This document shows positions 24,629-33,754 of a DNA stretch of 43,013 bases, piece by piece. The notes under the pieces were generated by a model that saw nothing but the letters and a program-made list of their open reading frames with translations, had not been told where the DNA came from and searched no databases. Positions within the stretch are counted from its first letter, which is position 1; every line of letters begins with the position of its first letter. The stretch comes from Clostridia bacterium (GTDB lineage Bacteria; Bacillota; Clostridia; Oscillospirales; Acutalibacteraceae): positions 1-43,013 of the forward strand of contig JAFSAR010000015.1 in assembly GCA_017442225.1 (NCBI GenBank), given 5' to 3'. The translations under genes were made by a program, and so were the position numbers.

Positions 24629-26956
24629 TTATTTCTTGCGTGCAAATACAAGTACTGCGCCAGCAAGAGCAGCTACTGCCAAAACAGAAGCAACATTGTC
24701 GCCTGTTGCAGGGCTCTTACCGCTGTTGTCGGTGTTAAGATTACCGATTTCAATGTTTTCGTAGCCTGCGGGCAACGTCTTGGCAATTACCAACTCTGCC
24801 GTTGTGGCTTTTGTTTTACCTTCTGCATCAACGTAAATTTCCTGACAAACCGAGCACTTGTAATGTGCCTTGGTGCCCTCTAACTTATCGGTGGCAGGAA
24901 CCTCGTCAACCTTTACAATCTTATGACCTGCAACTGCTGTTACAACATTTTTTATATCACCGCAGATTGTACACTTGATTTCTTCTTCCTGGTCAACCTC
25001 GCATGTGCCTACTACAGCTACAATACCTGTTGCCTTGTAGTCGTGCTCGGTACATTCCCAGCCGCAATCTGTACAAACAGACTTCTCAAATTTATGCTTC
25101 TTAAGCGCGCCTTCTTCGGCAACCTCTTCGCTCTCTACTGCCTCAAGTCTACCATCGCAGGTATAGCAGATCCAATAATGACCCTCTGCTCCTGCATCTT
25201 TTATCAGAATAGAACCGTCTGCGCGGTTAACTGCGCTATGGTTGCCAAGAGGAATAATCAACGAATCAACTACGGGGATTTCTTCACCCTCTAAATAGCT
25301 ACCGATTGGATTAGCAGACCACATTGCCTCTGCCTCAGTCTCTTCGATAAACATACCGCCGCATTCTGTACAGTGCCAGAAGCCCTTGCGGCCTTCTGCT
25401 TCTACGCCGTTAGCATGGCAACCTGCGGGAATTTCTTCAACCCATTCAAGCACATGACCTGACGGAGCAGGACCAAACTCATCTGTCTGGTTCCAATCGC
25501 AGTTGTTGCAGTAACTAGAGGTAGCTTCTTTTGATATACAGGTAGCAGGGCGATATTCGCCTGATACGTAAAAGCCTTCTTCGTTATGATAGCAATGATA
25601 TTCACATATCGTACAAGTGTCATTGTCCCATTCGTGAGCCATCTGCTCACCAAGCAAATATGCAGAACCGCAATCTGCGCATGCGTAGTAGTGCTCTGTG
25701 CTGGTGCGTACTAATTCAAACTCGCCGTGGAACGCACGAAGGGCTGGGCCGTTAAGACCCATAAACCAATCTTCTTCCCAGTCAAGTTTTTCCATAGCAG
25801 CCTGACCTGCAGCGCCGTAACCGACATTTTCTAAAACGGTGACACCTTTTATTGTTGAAGATAAGTTGGTATATACATCTGATACATATATGATTTCACC
25901 AGCGTTTTCCAGCAGTCCCGTAACACTTGTGTCAAGTACGATTGATTTATGTACTTCACCGTACATGGTGTCTGTTTCGTTTTTTCCGTTGGAAGAAAAC
26001 ATACGATTAAAATCTTTTGAGCTATCAACTGTGTATGTAGTGCTTGTGCCACTTGCATATGAGCGGTATTCGGTATCGTTTCCATGAACAGAAATATATG
26101 ATACTTTAAATGGGTCCTGACCAGGAGCACCACATACAACGCCCATTTCGCCGTGATTAAAAGATTGAAGTGAATTATCGGATTCAAGACGGTTTTGACC
26201 TACAAGGAAGTTGTTGGCAACTTCACAGTAAGAAAGCTCTATCCAACCGTCACAGTTTGTACCACTGTCAGACTTCCACCATGATGTTGCGGCAACAACA
26301 CCTACTCGACGGAAACCTTTGAAGTATGAGTTTTTCACAGAAAAACGGGTAAGGGTTGTTGGTTTGTTTGTAACCGCTCCCTTATCAACATTTGCACCGT
26401 TACCATCAACCTTTGGGAACAGCGCGCTGGCCTGTTGAGTTGCCGGTACATTTGTACCGTCTGAATAAAGGCCGTAAATCGTAACACCGTTACCGTCAAA
26501 GTGACCTGCGAATACACCTTCGCCTCTTCCTACCCAGCTAACCAAGCTTTTGCCTGCCGCGGTAACTTCAAACAATTCTTTTGTTTCTGCGGCTGATGTA
26601 ATATCTATAAATGTGCTTGGACCACCAAGGGCGTCAACGATAGACTGTGGCTGAAGGATAAATGCCTTGATTGTAGGATCAACCACATAATATTTATCTT
26701 CAGTAGCTTGGTTTGCGCCTGTGCAAACATAGTTAAGCTCAGCAGCATTTGTAATAATATAAGGATTTTGTTGAGTTCCTTGGCCAGAAAGTGTAGTGTC
26801 TCTATCACCATTCCAATACTCAATTCTACCTTCGCAAAGACTGTTAGTAGTCTCAGCACCAGCAACAATGCCGCCTGCAAACAATGACACTGCAAGAATA
26901 GCAAACGCCATTACAACTGCCATTATTTGCTTGCTGTTTTTAAATAATTTTGTCAT
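24629..26956 (-). CDS. Large cell-wall-anchored protein with CxxC repeats
   Basis: 775 residues. A signal peptide covers about 1-34 (KQIMAVVMAFAILAVSLFAGG). Residues about 40-430 look like a beta-helix-type domain, including EGVFAGHFDGNGVTIYGLY, typical of GLUG-like surface repeats. Residues about 435-720 hold many C-x2-C pairs in a repeating layout (CADCGSAY, CTICEYHC, CNNCDW, CTECGGMF, CYTCDGR, CTDCGW, CTICGD, CSVCQE), each near a His. The end is a sorting signal: SPATGDN, a hydrophobic span and ARKK, where SPATG replaces LPxTG. It is therefore secreted and covalently fixed to the wall. Ligand unknown. It has its own promoter and terminator. Confidence 0.85.
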   Translation of the reverse strand: MTKLFKNSKQIMAVVMAFAILAVSLFAGGIVAGAETTNSLCEGRIEYWNGDRDTTLSGQGTQQNPYIITNAAELNYVCTGANQATEDKYYVVDPTIKAFILQPQSIVDALGGPSTFIDITSAAETKELFEVTAAGKSLVSWVGRGEGVFAGHFDGNGVTIYGLYSDGTNVPATQQASALFPKVDGNGANVDKGAVTNKPTTLTRFSVKNSYFKGFRRVGVVAATSWWKSDSGTNCDGWIELSYCEVANNFLVGQNRLESDNSLQSFNHGEMGVVCGAPGQDPFKVSYISVHGNDTEYRSYASGTSTTYTVDSSKDFNRMFSSNGKNETDTMYGEVHKSIVLDTSVTGLLENAGEIIYVSDVYTNLSSTIKGVTVLENVGYGAAGQAAMEKLDWEEDWFMGLNGPALRAFHGEFELVRTSTEHYYACADCGSAYLLGEQMAHEWDNDTCTICEYHCYHNEEGFYVSGEYRPATCISKEATSSYCNNCDWNQTDEFGPAPSGHVLEWVEEIPAGCHANGVEAEGRKGFWHCTECGGMFIEETEAEAMWSANPIGSYLEGEEIPVVDSLIIPLGNHSAVNRADGSILIKDAGAEGHYWICYTCDGRLEAVESEEVAEEGALKKHKFEKSVCTDCGWECTEHDYKATGIVAVVGTCEVDQEEEIKCTICGDIKNVVTAVAGHKIVKVDEVPATDKLEGTKAHYKCSVCQEIYVDAEGKTKATTAELVIAKTLPAGYENIEIGNLNTDNSGKSPATGDNVASVLAVAALAGAVLVFARKK

Positions 26957-27063
26957 TTAAAAACCAATCCTTTCCCTAAGGGTTGCCCCCATTTATAAAA
27001 TTTGACGTAGGAATTATCTTTCACACAAAGACAGTAACCCACATTTACATTATGTACACATAC

Positions 27064-27092
27064 ATTGTAATCTAAAATATACAAAATTTCAA
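27064..27092 (-). promoter_or_regulatory. Promoter of the wall-anchored protein gene
   Basis: TTGAAA (27092-27087), 17 bases, TACAAT (27069-27064) on the minus strand. The leader would be about 100 bases long and contains a GGGGGCAACCC stretch just before the ribosome site. Confidence 0.6.
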
Positions 27093-27188
27093 TACTTTTT
27101 TTCAAAATTTTATAGTTTTTTGTTATATTTTTGATGTTTTTCAAAAAGACACAATATGGTGTGTGGAATGTTTTGGCTGGGCACAAGA

Positions 27189-27350
27189 GGTTAAATGAAA
27201 TTCACGCACAGCGCGAATGAAATCCGAACTAAAGTTCAGATGAAATCAAAACCTTGTGGCTTTAATTAAATTAAATCCGCCCTTACACCCTGCCAAAGCA
27301 GGATTTTATCGGCATATGCCTTTTTATTCCACCGCAGGCGGATTTAGTTA
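27189..27350 (-). repeat. Multi-hairpin intergenic repeat element
   Basis: On the minus strand an outer stem AAATCCGCC / GGCGGATTT encloses the hairpins CCTGC-tttg-GCAGG and the palindrome GGCATATGCC. Three further hairpins follow, each separated by ATTTCAT (plus-strand ATGAAAT at 27195, 27217 and 27240, 22-23 bases apart). In all three the stems contain G-T pairs that match only when read on the minus strand, which points to an RNA-level structure of that strand. Elements of this design are scattered between genes in some Oscillospirales genomes. No coding frame is present. Confidence 0.6.
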
Positions 27351-27401
27351 AAGCAAAAAATAAGCGCCTCTCGACCGAGAGGCGCTATGTTTTTTTGCTT
27401 T
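27351..27401. terminator. Strong terminator at the end of the ribosomal locus
   Basis: AAGCAAAAAA, then AGCGCCTCTC / GAGAGGCGCT with a GACC loop, then TTTTTTTGCTT. The outer A and T runs also pair. It works in both directions and ends the rplQ transcript. Confidence 0.9.
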
Positions 27402-27403
27402 AG

Positions 27404-27480
27404 TACCCACATCATCCCGAAGTGGCAAGTCAAAAGCCTTGCTTTTCGGCGGGTCTGACGGGTAAGAACATTGCCGTCAT
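27404..27480 (-). ncRNA. Structured 3' UTR behind rplQ (candidate RNA element)
   Basis: Read on the minus strand, a first hairpin pairs TGACGG (27479-27474) with CCGTCA (27461-27456). A second long stem pairs ACCCGC (27454-27449) with GTGGGT (27410-27405), CGAA with TTCG, and GCAAG (27442-27438 side CTTGC on plus) with CTTGC (27429-27425). One G-T pair in the outer helix favours the minus strand. It lies between the rplQ stop and the final terminator and has no reading frame. I cannot name a family. Confidence 0.4.
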
Positions 27481-27531
27481 TTTTACGAAAATGTGACTAC
27501 TAAAATATTGCCCGAAGGGCTTTTGTGAGAA

Positions 27532-27873
27532 TTAGATTAACTCGATAATTGCCATTTCAGCAGCGTCGCCGCGGCGGGGGCCTGTCTTTGTAATACGTGT
27601 GTAACCACCGTTTACATCTGCATACTTAGGAGCGATTTCGTTGTAAAGCTTTGCAACTACGTCTTCCTTAGTAATGAATGCCATTGCCTGACGTTTGCTG
27701 TGAAGTGTATTTGTCTTAGCGAGTGTAATATACTTCTCTGCCATTGACTGAACCTCTTTAGCGCGTGTAACGGTTGTTTCAATCTTTCCGTTTTCCAAAA
27801 GGAAAGTAACCATTGCTCTAAGCATAGCGGTTCTGTGATCGCTGGCTCTTCCAAGTTTACGAGTACCCGGCAT
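27532..27873 (-). CDS. rplQ: 50S ribosomal protein L17
   Basis: 113 residues, full length. Opens [21 protein letters not shown], the usual L17 start (KLGR..dHR.AmlRnm), and ends [20 protein letters not shown], also typical. L17 lines the peptide exit tunnel region of the large subunit. Last gene of the alpha part of the locus, 15 bases after rpoA, with an AAAAGGAG site. Confidence 0.98.
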   Translation of the reverse strand: MPGTRKLGRASDHRTAMLRAMVTFLLENGKIETTVTRAKEVQSMAEKYITLAKTNTLHSKRQAMAFITKEDVVAKLYNEIAPKYADVNGGYTRITKTGPRRGDAAEMAIIELI

Positions 27874-27888
27874 TGATATTCACTCCTT

Positions 27889-28839
27889 TTATTCGTCGTC
27901 TTTCTTAAGCGCAAAGCCGAAAGATGCCAATTTTGCAATAACCTCTTCCAATGACTTGCGGCCTAAGTTTCTGACCTTCATCATATCCATTTCGGACTTG
28001 TTGATAAGGTCTTCAACAGTATTAATACCTGCGCGTTTAAGGCAGTTAAAGCTACGTACCGAAAGGTCGAGCTCGTCAATAGTAAGGTCAAGAACCTTTT
28101 CTTTTGCGCTGTCAGCCTTTTCTGCCATAATGCTCTGGGTTTCGCTGACACCCTCAGCAAGATTTAAGAACAACTCGAAGTGCTCGATAAGGATTTTAGC
28201 AGACATAGAAACTGCCTCGTCAGCCTTTATAGAGCCGTCGGTCCAAACCTCGAGAGTGAGCTTGTTTTTGTCTACAACGTTACCAACACGGGTGTTGTCA
28301 ACGTTAAAGTTTGCCTTCAAAACCGGAGTGTAGATAGAATCAATCGGAATAACACCGATTATATTCTGTGCCGGCTTATTCTGCTCTGCAGATACGTAAC
28401 CTCTGCCCTTGTCGATGGTCATCTCAATATTGAGCTTTGCGCCCTCGTCAAGAGTTGCAATATACATATCAGGATTAAGAATTTCTACCTCAAAATCAGC
28501 CTTGATAGCCTCCGCGGTAAGAACACAGGGACCTTCTGCCTCAATGTAAATCTTTTTAGCAGAATCAGCGTGAAGCTTAGCGATAAGTCCCTTTAAGTTA
28601 AGAACTATTTCGGTAACGTCTTCTTTTACACCCGGAATGGTGGAAAATTCGTGAACTACACCGTCGATTTTAACGTTGGTGATTGCAGCGCCCGGCAAAG
28701 TAGAGAGAAGAACTCGTCTTAAGCTGTTGCCAAGCGTGATTGCATAACCGCGCTCAAGCGGTTCCATTACGAATTTACCGTACTTTCCGTCTGCTGAAAG
28801 TTCGAGAGTTTCAATTCTGGGCTTTTCAATCTCTATCAT
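27889..28839 (-). CDS. rpoA: RNA polymerase subunit alpha
   Basis: 316 residues. The N-terminal assembly domain (about 1-230) shows [21 protein letters not shown] and [19 protein letters not shown] in outline. The C-terminal DNA- and activator-binding domain (about 250-310) has [22 protein letters not shown] and the [13 protein letters not shown] helix. Residue content and length are normal. A 91-base gap with a hairpin separates it from rpsD, larger than most gaps in the locus, so rpoA-rplQ may be separately tuned. Confidence 0.98.
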   Translation of the reverse strand: MIEIEKPRIETLELSADGKYGKFVMEPLERGYAITLGNSLRRVLLSTLPGAAITNVKIDGVVHEFSTIPGVKEDVTEIVLNLKGLIAKLHADSAKKIYIEAEGPCVLTAEAIKADFEVEILNPDMYIATLDEGAKLNIEMTIDKGRGYVSAEQNKPAQNIIGVIPIDSIYTPVLKANFNVDNTRVGNVVDKNKLTLEVWTDGSIKADEAVSMSAKILIEHFELFLNLAEGVSETQSIMAEKADSAKEKVLDLTIDELDLSVRSFNCLKRAGINTVEDLINKSEMDMMKVRNLGRKSLEEVIAKLASFGFALKKDDE

Positions 28840-28930
28840 TTAAAAGCTCCGTTTCTCCGTGTCGCAAATTTGAGAATACAGTGTCCCGACACGGTGGACA
28901 AAATATAAGACAATAATATTACAGTTGTTA
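28840..28930 (-). promoter_or_regulatory. rpsD-rpoA intergenic hairpin region
   Basis: On the minus strand CCGTGTCG and CGACACGG form an 8 bp perfect stem with a 22-base loop, ending 15 bases before the rpoA start. An upstream ATAATA/TATTAT pairing lies just after the rpsD stop. No T run follows the main stem, so it is not a normal terminator; processing or translational control is possible. Confidence 0.4.
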
Positions 28931-29557
28931 TTATCTTGAATAGAACTCGACGATAAGCTGCTCTTCAACAGGAGCCTCAATCTGCTCGCGGTTGGGAAGG
29001 GCAATAATCTTAGCCGAAAGCTTTTCGCGGTCAACACTGATCCACTCGGGAACAGGACGAGCGCTGTTAGCCTCTACAACAGCCTTGATTTTATCACTTG
29101 CTTTAGCCTTTTCGCAGATAGCGATTTCATCGCCAGCTTTAAGAAGGTATGAAGCGATATCAACGCGCTTACCGTTAACTTCATAATGACCGTGGCCTAC
29201 AAGCTGACGTGCTTCTGCTCTTGAAGAAGCAAAGCCTACTCTGTAAACTACGTTGTCAAGACGGCTTTCAAGAATTTTCAAAAGGTTGTCACCGGTAACG
29301 CCGGGTTTTCTTTCGGCAACCTCAAAATAGTGACGGAATTGACCTTCCTGAACGCCATAAAAACGTCTTGCGGTCTGCTTAGCGCGAAGCTGCAAACCAT
29401 ATTCGGATGACTTCTTTCTACCCTGTCCGTGCTGTCCGGGTGCGTAACCGCGGATGCCTACAGAACATTTATCAGAATAACAGCGCTCACCCTTAAGGAA
29501 CAATTTCTGTCCTTCACGGCGGCAAAGTCTGCAAACTGCACCGGTATATCTTGCCAT
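28931..29557 (-). CDS. rpsD: 30S ribosomal protein S4
   Basis: 208 residues. Opens [17 protein letters not shown] with a zinc knuckle (Cys9, Cys12, then CYSDKC), so this is the zinc-binding form. The S4 RNA-binding domain follows at about 95-160 ([26 protein letters not shown], in outline). It is a primary 16S rRNA binder for the small subunit, and in many bacteria it represses its own operon. AGGAGGTG-type site at the ATG (TTGGAGGTG). Confidence 0.98.
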   Translation of the reverse strand: MARYTGAVCRLCRREGQKLFLKGERCYSDKCSVGIRGYAPGQHGQGRKKSSEYGLQLRAKQTARRFYGVQEGQFRHYFEVAERKPGVTGDNLLKILESRLDNVVYRVGFASSRAEARQLVGHGHYEVNGKRVDIASYLLKAGDEIAICEKAKASDKIKAVVEANSARPVPEWISVDREKLSAKIIALPNREQIEAPVEEQLIVEFYSR

Positions 29558-29616
29558 CTGTTACACCTCCAAATTATTACGCAACGTAAGTTGCACTAGG
29601 TTGTTTAAATTTGTAA

Positions 29617-30012
29617 TTATACGCGTCTTCTCTTGGGAGGACGGCAGCCGTTGTGGGGGATTGGGGTTACGTCTTTAATCATAGAAACCTCAAGACCTAC
29701 CGACTGCAATGCGCGGATAGCAGCTTCACGACCTGCACCCGGTCCTTTAACATAAACCTCAACAGTCTTAAGACCATGCTCCATAGCAGCCTTTGCAGCC
29801 TTTTCGGCAGCGCTCTGAGCTGCGAAAGGAGTAGACTTTTTAGAGCCACGGAAACCAAGCTCACCGGCAGATGCCCATGAAAGAGCATTACCCTGTGTAT
29901 CGGTAATTGTAACTATTGTGTTGTTGAAGGTTGACTGGATATGGGCTGCACCACGTTCAATGTTTTTCTTTTCGCGACGACGACGAGTCGTTGCTCTTTT
30001 AGCAGTAGCCAT
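29617..30012 (-). CDS. rpsK: 30S ribosomal protein S11
   Basis: 131 residues. Basic start with [12 protein letters not shown], then [28 protein letters not shown], and the typical close [11 protein letters not shown]11 sits on the platform of the small subunit beside the mRNA exit. GGAGGT at the ATG; 17 bases after rpsM. Confidence 0.98.
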   Translation of the reverse strand: MATAKRATTRRRREKKNIERGAAHIQSTFNNTIVTITDTQGNALSWASAGELGFRGSKKSTPFAAQSAAEKAAKAAMEHGLKTVEVYVKGPGAGREAAIRALQSVGLEVSMIKDVTPIPHNGCRPPKRRRV

Positions 30013-30029
30013 TAAAGTTTACCTCCTAC

Positions 30030-30398
30030 TTATTTCTTCTTGTTTGCTACAGTTCTCTTCGGGCCCTTGCGAGTACGAGCGTTAGTCTTAGAACGCTGAC
30101 CTCTTACGGGCAAACCTTTGCGGTGACGAAGACCACGGTAGCTTCCAATTTCAATAAGTCTCTTAATATCCAATGCAACGGTACGACGACGGTCACCCTC
30201 TACCTGAAGGTTGTGGTCGATATACTCACGAAGCTTGGAAATATCTTCTTCTGTAAGATCCTTAACGCGTACATCAGGATTGATACCTGTGTCAGCAAGA
30301 ATCTTTTTAGATGTTGTAAGACCGATGCCATAAATATAAGTAAGTCCTATTTCAACTCGCTTATTATTAGGAAGGTCAACACCAGCAATACGTGCCAT
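30030..30398 (-). CDS. rpsM: 30S ribosomal protein S13
   Basis: 122 residues. Begins [26 protein letters not shown], the usual helix-hairpin start, and ends [19 protein letters not shown] ([15 protein letters not shown] motif). S13 lies in the head of the small subunit and touches P-site tRNA. GGAGGTGC precedes the ATG. Confidence 0.98.
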   Translation of the reverse strand: MARIAGVDLPNNKRVEIGLTYIYGIGLTTSKKILADTGINPDVRVKDLTEEDISKLREYIDHNLQVEGDRRRTVALDIKRLIEIGSYRGLRHRKGLPVRGQRSKTNARTRKGPKRTVANKKK

Positions 30399-30442
30399 TT
30401 ATCAAAGCACCTCCATATTTGTTGTTGCGACGGTCCGGGTGA

Positions 30443-30556
30443 TTAACCCTGACGCTGCTTGTGCTTGGGATTTTCACAGATAACCATGATTTTACCCTTG
30501 CGCTTAATGATTTTGCATTTTTCGCAAATCTTTTTTACAGAAGGTCTGACTTTCAT
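30443..30556 (-). CDS. rpmJ: 50S ribosomal protein L36
   Basis: 37 residues, [20 protein letters not shown] and onward to KHKQRQG. It is the zinc form, with Cys11, Cys14, Cys27 and His32 in the standard places. AAGGAGGT lies ten bases ahead of the ATG. It sits between infA and rpsM as in most bacteria. The gene is short and easily missed. Confidence 0.97.
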   Translation of the reverse strand: MKVRPSVKKICEKCKIIKRKGKIMVICENPKHKQRQG

Positions 30557-30614
30557 TTGGATTTTACCTCCTTAAAATTTAGGGGTATGATTTAAAATCA
30601 TACTATTTTCTGTC

Positions 30615-30833
30615 TTATTTTGAACGCCAGGTTATGCGTCCTTTTGACAGGTCATACGGCGACATTTCAACCGTTACCTTATCACCGGGAAGTATACGTA
30701 TAAAGTTCATACGAAGCTTGCCCGAGATGTGCGCGAGTATCTGATGTCCGCCTTGGATTTCTACCTTGAACATTGCGTTAGGCATTGCTTCAACAACGGT
30801 GCCTTCAAGTTCAATCATATCTGATTTTGACAT
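30615..30833 (-). CDS. infA: Translation initiation factor IF-1
   Basis: 72 residues, exactly the usual length: [52 protein letters not shown] (OB fold). It binds the A site during initiation. The start shares bases with the stop of the KOW gene (TAATG), with a GAGGAGG site inside that gene's end. Confidence 0.98.
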   Translation of the reverse strand: MSKSDMIELEGTVVEAMPNAMFKVEIQGGHQILAHISGKLRMNFIRILPGDKVTVEMSPYDLSKGRITWRSK

Positions 30834-31075
30834 TACATTTCCTCCTCATAACCGATGGCCTTAAGCGCTTTGCGCAAGGCTCGGTTTGTTTCAAGCTGAT
30901 GTGCTTCAAGATAAGTGTTGGTGAGTTTCAGATGCTTCGGGTTTTTGCGCTTTGGGCGCTCGACCGGCCGCTCTTTTCCATCACACACTAACAGATAGTT
31001 TTCGGTCTCTTTAACTATTACCATCACTTTTGTCTTATCTCTACCCGCGTTTGATATTACCACTCTACCTACCAT
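30833..31075 (-). CDS. KOW-domain RNA-binding protein (L14e-like)
   Basis: 80 residues. The first half is a KOW/SH3-like barrel, [22 protein letters not shown], and [23 protein letters not shown] closes it; a Lys/Arg helix follows. It resembles archaeal/eukaryal L14e and is found between map and infA in Clostridia and many Bacilli relatives, probably as a ribosome-associated protein. Its exact role is not settled. TGAGGTGCG precedes the ATG. Confidence 0.85.
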   Translation of the reverse strand: MVGRVVISNAGRDKTKVMVIVKETENYLLVCDGKERPVERPKRKNPKHLKLTNTYLEAHQLETNRALRKALKAIGYEEEM

Positions 31076-31083
31076 AACGCACC

Positions 31084-31833
31084 TCAGGGTTTAGTCATAA
31101 TCTGCGGTCCGTCGGGGGTAATTACTATAGTATGCTCAAAGTGGGCTGAGAGAGAACCGTCCTTTGTAAGCACTGTCCAGCCGTCAGGCATTACCTTTAC
31201 GTCATAGTGACCTGCGTTAATCATAGGCTCTATGGCAAGGGTCATGCCGGGCATCAGGCGAATTCCTCGCCCGTGAGTGCCAAAATTAGGTACTTCGGGA
31301 GATTCGTGCAGCTGCGTACCGATGCCGTGACCGACAAACTGACGCACAACCGAATAACCCCTTTGCTCGACATACTGCTGAATTGCAGCTCCGATATCAC
31401 CCAACCTGCCGCCCGATACCGCCGCGGCTATGCCTTCGTAAAGACTCTCGCGCGTGGTATCCATCAGCCGCTTTGCCTCTGCAGAAATATCTCCGCAGGC
31501 AAAAGTAGCGGCATTGTCGCCGTGATATCCCTCAAACTTGGCGCCCAGGTCGATCGACACTATATCGCCAGACTTTATAACGCGCTTCTTTGAGGGTATG
31601 CCGTGAATTACCTCGTTGTTGATTGATATACATGCGGTTGCAGGATAGCCGTTGTAGTTTTTAAAGTTAGGGACAGCGCCCTGACTTAAAATATACTTTT
31701 CGGCTATTTTGTCGAGCTCGGCTGTCGTTACACCCGGCTCTACCGCACTGCCTGCTAATTTTAATGCTTCGGCCGATATTCTGCAAGCTTCTCGCATCAC
31801 TTTAAGCTCGCGGCCGGTTTTAAGGACTATCAT
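31084..31833 (-). CDS. map: Methionine aminopeptidase, type I
   Basis: 249 residues. Metal ligands are visible in order: DLGAKFEGYHGD (first Asp), NAATFACGD, VGHGIGTQLHE (His), LAIEPMI (Glu) and HFEHTIVIT (Glu). It removes the first Met from new proteins. The start follows the adk stop by three bases with CGGAGA before it. It keeps the spc operon order adk-map. Confidence 0.97.
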   Translation of the reverse strand: MIVLKTGRELKVMREACRISAEALKLAGSAVEPGVTTAELDKIAEKYILSQGAVPNFKNYNGYPATACISINNEVIHGIPSKKRVIKSGDIVSIDLGAKFEGYHGDNAATFACGDISAEAKRLMDTTRESLYEGIAAAVSGGRLGDIGAAIQQYVEQRGYSVVRQFVGHGIGTQLHESPEVPNFGTHGRGIRLMPGMTLAIEPMINAGHYDVKVMPDGWTVLTKDGSLSAHFEHTIVITPDGPQIMTKP

Positions 31834-31836
31834 AGC

Positions 31837-32472
31837 TTATATCTCCGAAAGAGCGGCAAGCACCAAAGCAGTGGTATCCTCTACCTTGCTCTGACCATTG
31901 ACGGCAAGCAATTTGCCTGCCTCTTTGTAATAGCTTTTGAGCGGTTCGGTCTGTTTATGATAGATATCAAGTCTGTCAATAACAGTATCAGGCTCATCGT
32001 CCTTACGGATAACGAGCGTACTGCCGCAAGCATCGCAAATGCCGTCTTTTTGCGGTTTTTTAAACTCGGTATGATAACTGGCTCCGCACTTTTCGCAAAC
32101 GCGTCTGCCTGACATACGCTTTACTATTTCACGGTCAGCCACCTCAATAGAGAGCGCCGCGTCAATAGCGATGTTCATGCTGTCAAGCGCCTCTGCCTGC
32201 GGAATTGTACGTGGAAAACCATCGAGTATAAAACCGTTTTGACAGTCATCTTGCGCCAGACGTTCCTTAATGATGCCGATTACGACATCATCGGGAACCA
32301 ATCTGCCACTGTCAATATAAGCCTTAGCCTTAAGACCCATCTCAGTACCGTTTTTAAGCGCAGCACGAATTATGTTGCCGGTCGAGATGGTAGGAATATT
32401 GTATTTTTCAGAGATTATCTCTGCCTGAGTGCCCTTACCGGCGCCCGGGGCTCCTAATAAAATGAGCTTCAT
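31837..32472 (-). CDS. adk: Adenylate kinase (zinc LID form)
   Basis: 211 residues. P-loop GAPGAGKGTQ at 7-16, DGFPRTIPQAEAL near 84-96. The LID holds a zinc site, CEKC then 16 residues, then CDAC (from about 130 to 153), as in most Gram-positive enzymes. It balances AMP, ADP and ATP. AAGGAG at the ATG; 11 bases after secY. Confidence 0.97.
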   Translation of the reverse strand: MKLILLGAPGAGKGTQAEIISEKYNIPTISTGNIIRAALKNGTEMGLKAKAYIDSGRLVPDDVVIGIIKERLAQDDCQNGFILDGFPRTIPQAEALDSMNIAIDAALSIEVADREIVKRMSGRRVCEKCGASYHTEFKKPQKDGICDACGSTLVIRKDDEPDTVIDRLDIYHKQTEPLKSYYKEAGKLLAVNGQSKVEDTTALVLAALSEI

Positions 32473-32483
32473 CCTAATACTCC

Positions 32484-33752
32484 TTAATCTAAGAATCCCT
32501 TATAATGACGCATCATCATCTGAGATTCAAGATTTTGAACTGTGTCAAGCGCAACACCAACCATAATGAGTACCGAAGTACCGCCGAGCGATACGTTGAT
32601 TTGACCAACGTTGCCAATTATGATAGGAAGAATTGCGATAACGCTTAAGAAAAGCGCGCCCATTAAGGTTATTCTTGACAAGATTTTTGAAATAAAATCG
32701 GAAGTGGGCTTGCCGGGACGAATGCCGGGAACCGCGCCGCCGTTTTTACGAAGATTGTTTGCCATTTCTACGGGGTTAAACTGGATCGTTGCATAGAAGT
32801 AAGCAAATGCAATAATCATTATAAAGTAAACCACTGCGTAGAAAACACCCTGTGTACTGAAAAGCGCCAATATCTTAGCAAAAGAAGTGGTTGTATTATT
32901 CATAAAGCTAAGAATCATTGTAGGCAGCATCAGAATTGATGAAGCAAAGATTACGGGCATTACACCTGACATATTAACCTTAATCGGAATATGGGTGTTC
33001 TGACCACCGTACATCTTGTTACCAACAACACGCTTTGCATACTGAACGGGAATACGGCGTTCTGCGTTGGTCATCCATACGATGAACGCGATGATCGCCA
33101 AGAAAGCAATAATAATACCAATAACTGCAACGTATTGCTTTAGTTCAAAGAAGTATCCCCACAACGTAACGAATGCCTGCGGACCACGAGAAAGAATACC
33201 AGCGAAAAGCAGTATCGAAATACCGTTGCCGATACCCTTTACGTCAATCTGCTCGCCAAGCCACATTACTACCGCCGAGCCTGCCGCAAAGGTTAAAATA
33301 ATAACGATTGCCGCAAACCAGATGCCCTTTGTTACGCTTAAGCAGTTGCTTGCTTTCAGATAGAAGAAATAAGCAACACCTTGGATAAGCGCGAGGACTA
33401 CTGTGGTGTAACGGGTGATTGTAGCAAGCTTTTTCTGACCCTCTTCGCCCTCTTTAGAAAGACGCTCGAGGTAAGGAATCGCTACGCAGAGCAACTGAAC
33501 GATAATTGAAGCGTTAATGTACGGTGTGATTGACATAGCAAAAATAGCGCCGTACTCAAGACCGCCACCCGTAAGAATTGACAGGTAATTGAAAAAGCTG
33601 TTATCGGTAGTTGCTGCCTTGATCATATCAGGGTTGATATACGGAACAGGAATGAATGAGCCAATGCGGAAAATTACGATTATAAGGAGAGTGAAAAGAA
33701 TCTTATTACGGAGCTCTTTTACTTTCCAGGCATTTTTTAAAGTTTCCAACAT
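32484..33752 (-). CDS. secY: Protein translocase subunit SecY
   Basis: 422 residues, ten membrane helices. Begins MLETLKNAWKVKELRNKILFT, has the plug helix with TGGGLEYGAIFAMSITPYINASI, the RRIPVQYA loop and GIRPGKPT near 350. The ATG at 33752 is preferred, with GAGG about ten bases upstream; a TTG two codons earlier overlaps the rplO stop. Works with SecA, which is also encoded in this window. Confidence 0.97.
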   Translation of the reverse strand: MLETLKNAWKVKELRNKILFTLLIIVIFRIGSFIPVPYINPDMIKAATTDNSFFNYLSILTGGGLEYGAIFAMSITPYINASIIVQLLCVAIPYLERLSKEGEEGQKKLATITRYTTVVLALIQGVAYFFYLKASNCLSVTKGIWFAAIVIILTFAAGSAVVMWLGEQIDVKGIGNGISILLFAGILSRGPQAFVTLWGYFFELKQYVAVIGIIIAFLAIIAFIVWMTNAERRIPVQYAKRVVGNKMYGGQNTHIPIKVNMSGVMPVIFASSILMLPTMILSFMNNTTTSFAKILALFSTQGVFYAVVYFIMIIAFAYFYATIQFNPVEMANNLRKNGGAVPGIRPGKPTSDFISKILSRITLMGALFLSVIAILPIIIGNVGQINVSLGGTSVLIMVGVALDTVQNLESQMMMRHYKGFLD

Positions 33753-33754
33753 TC

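Noticed and set aside
26953..27186. 77-codon minus frame upstream of the wall-anchored protein
   Set aside because: It spans the promoter and the leader of that gene and has a low-complexity, AT-driven composition; no family.
27404..27480. Assignment of the rplQ 3' structure to the known L17 downstream element
   Set aside because: That motif is described from lactic acid bacteria and Listeria, and I cannot match its conserved positions by eye; left unnamed.
27510..27520. Short GCCC-GAA-GGGC hairpin right after rplQ as the operon terminator
   Set aside because: Only four base pairs and no clear T run on the minus strand. The strong terminator at 27351-27401 is the better candidate.
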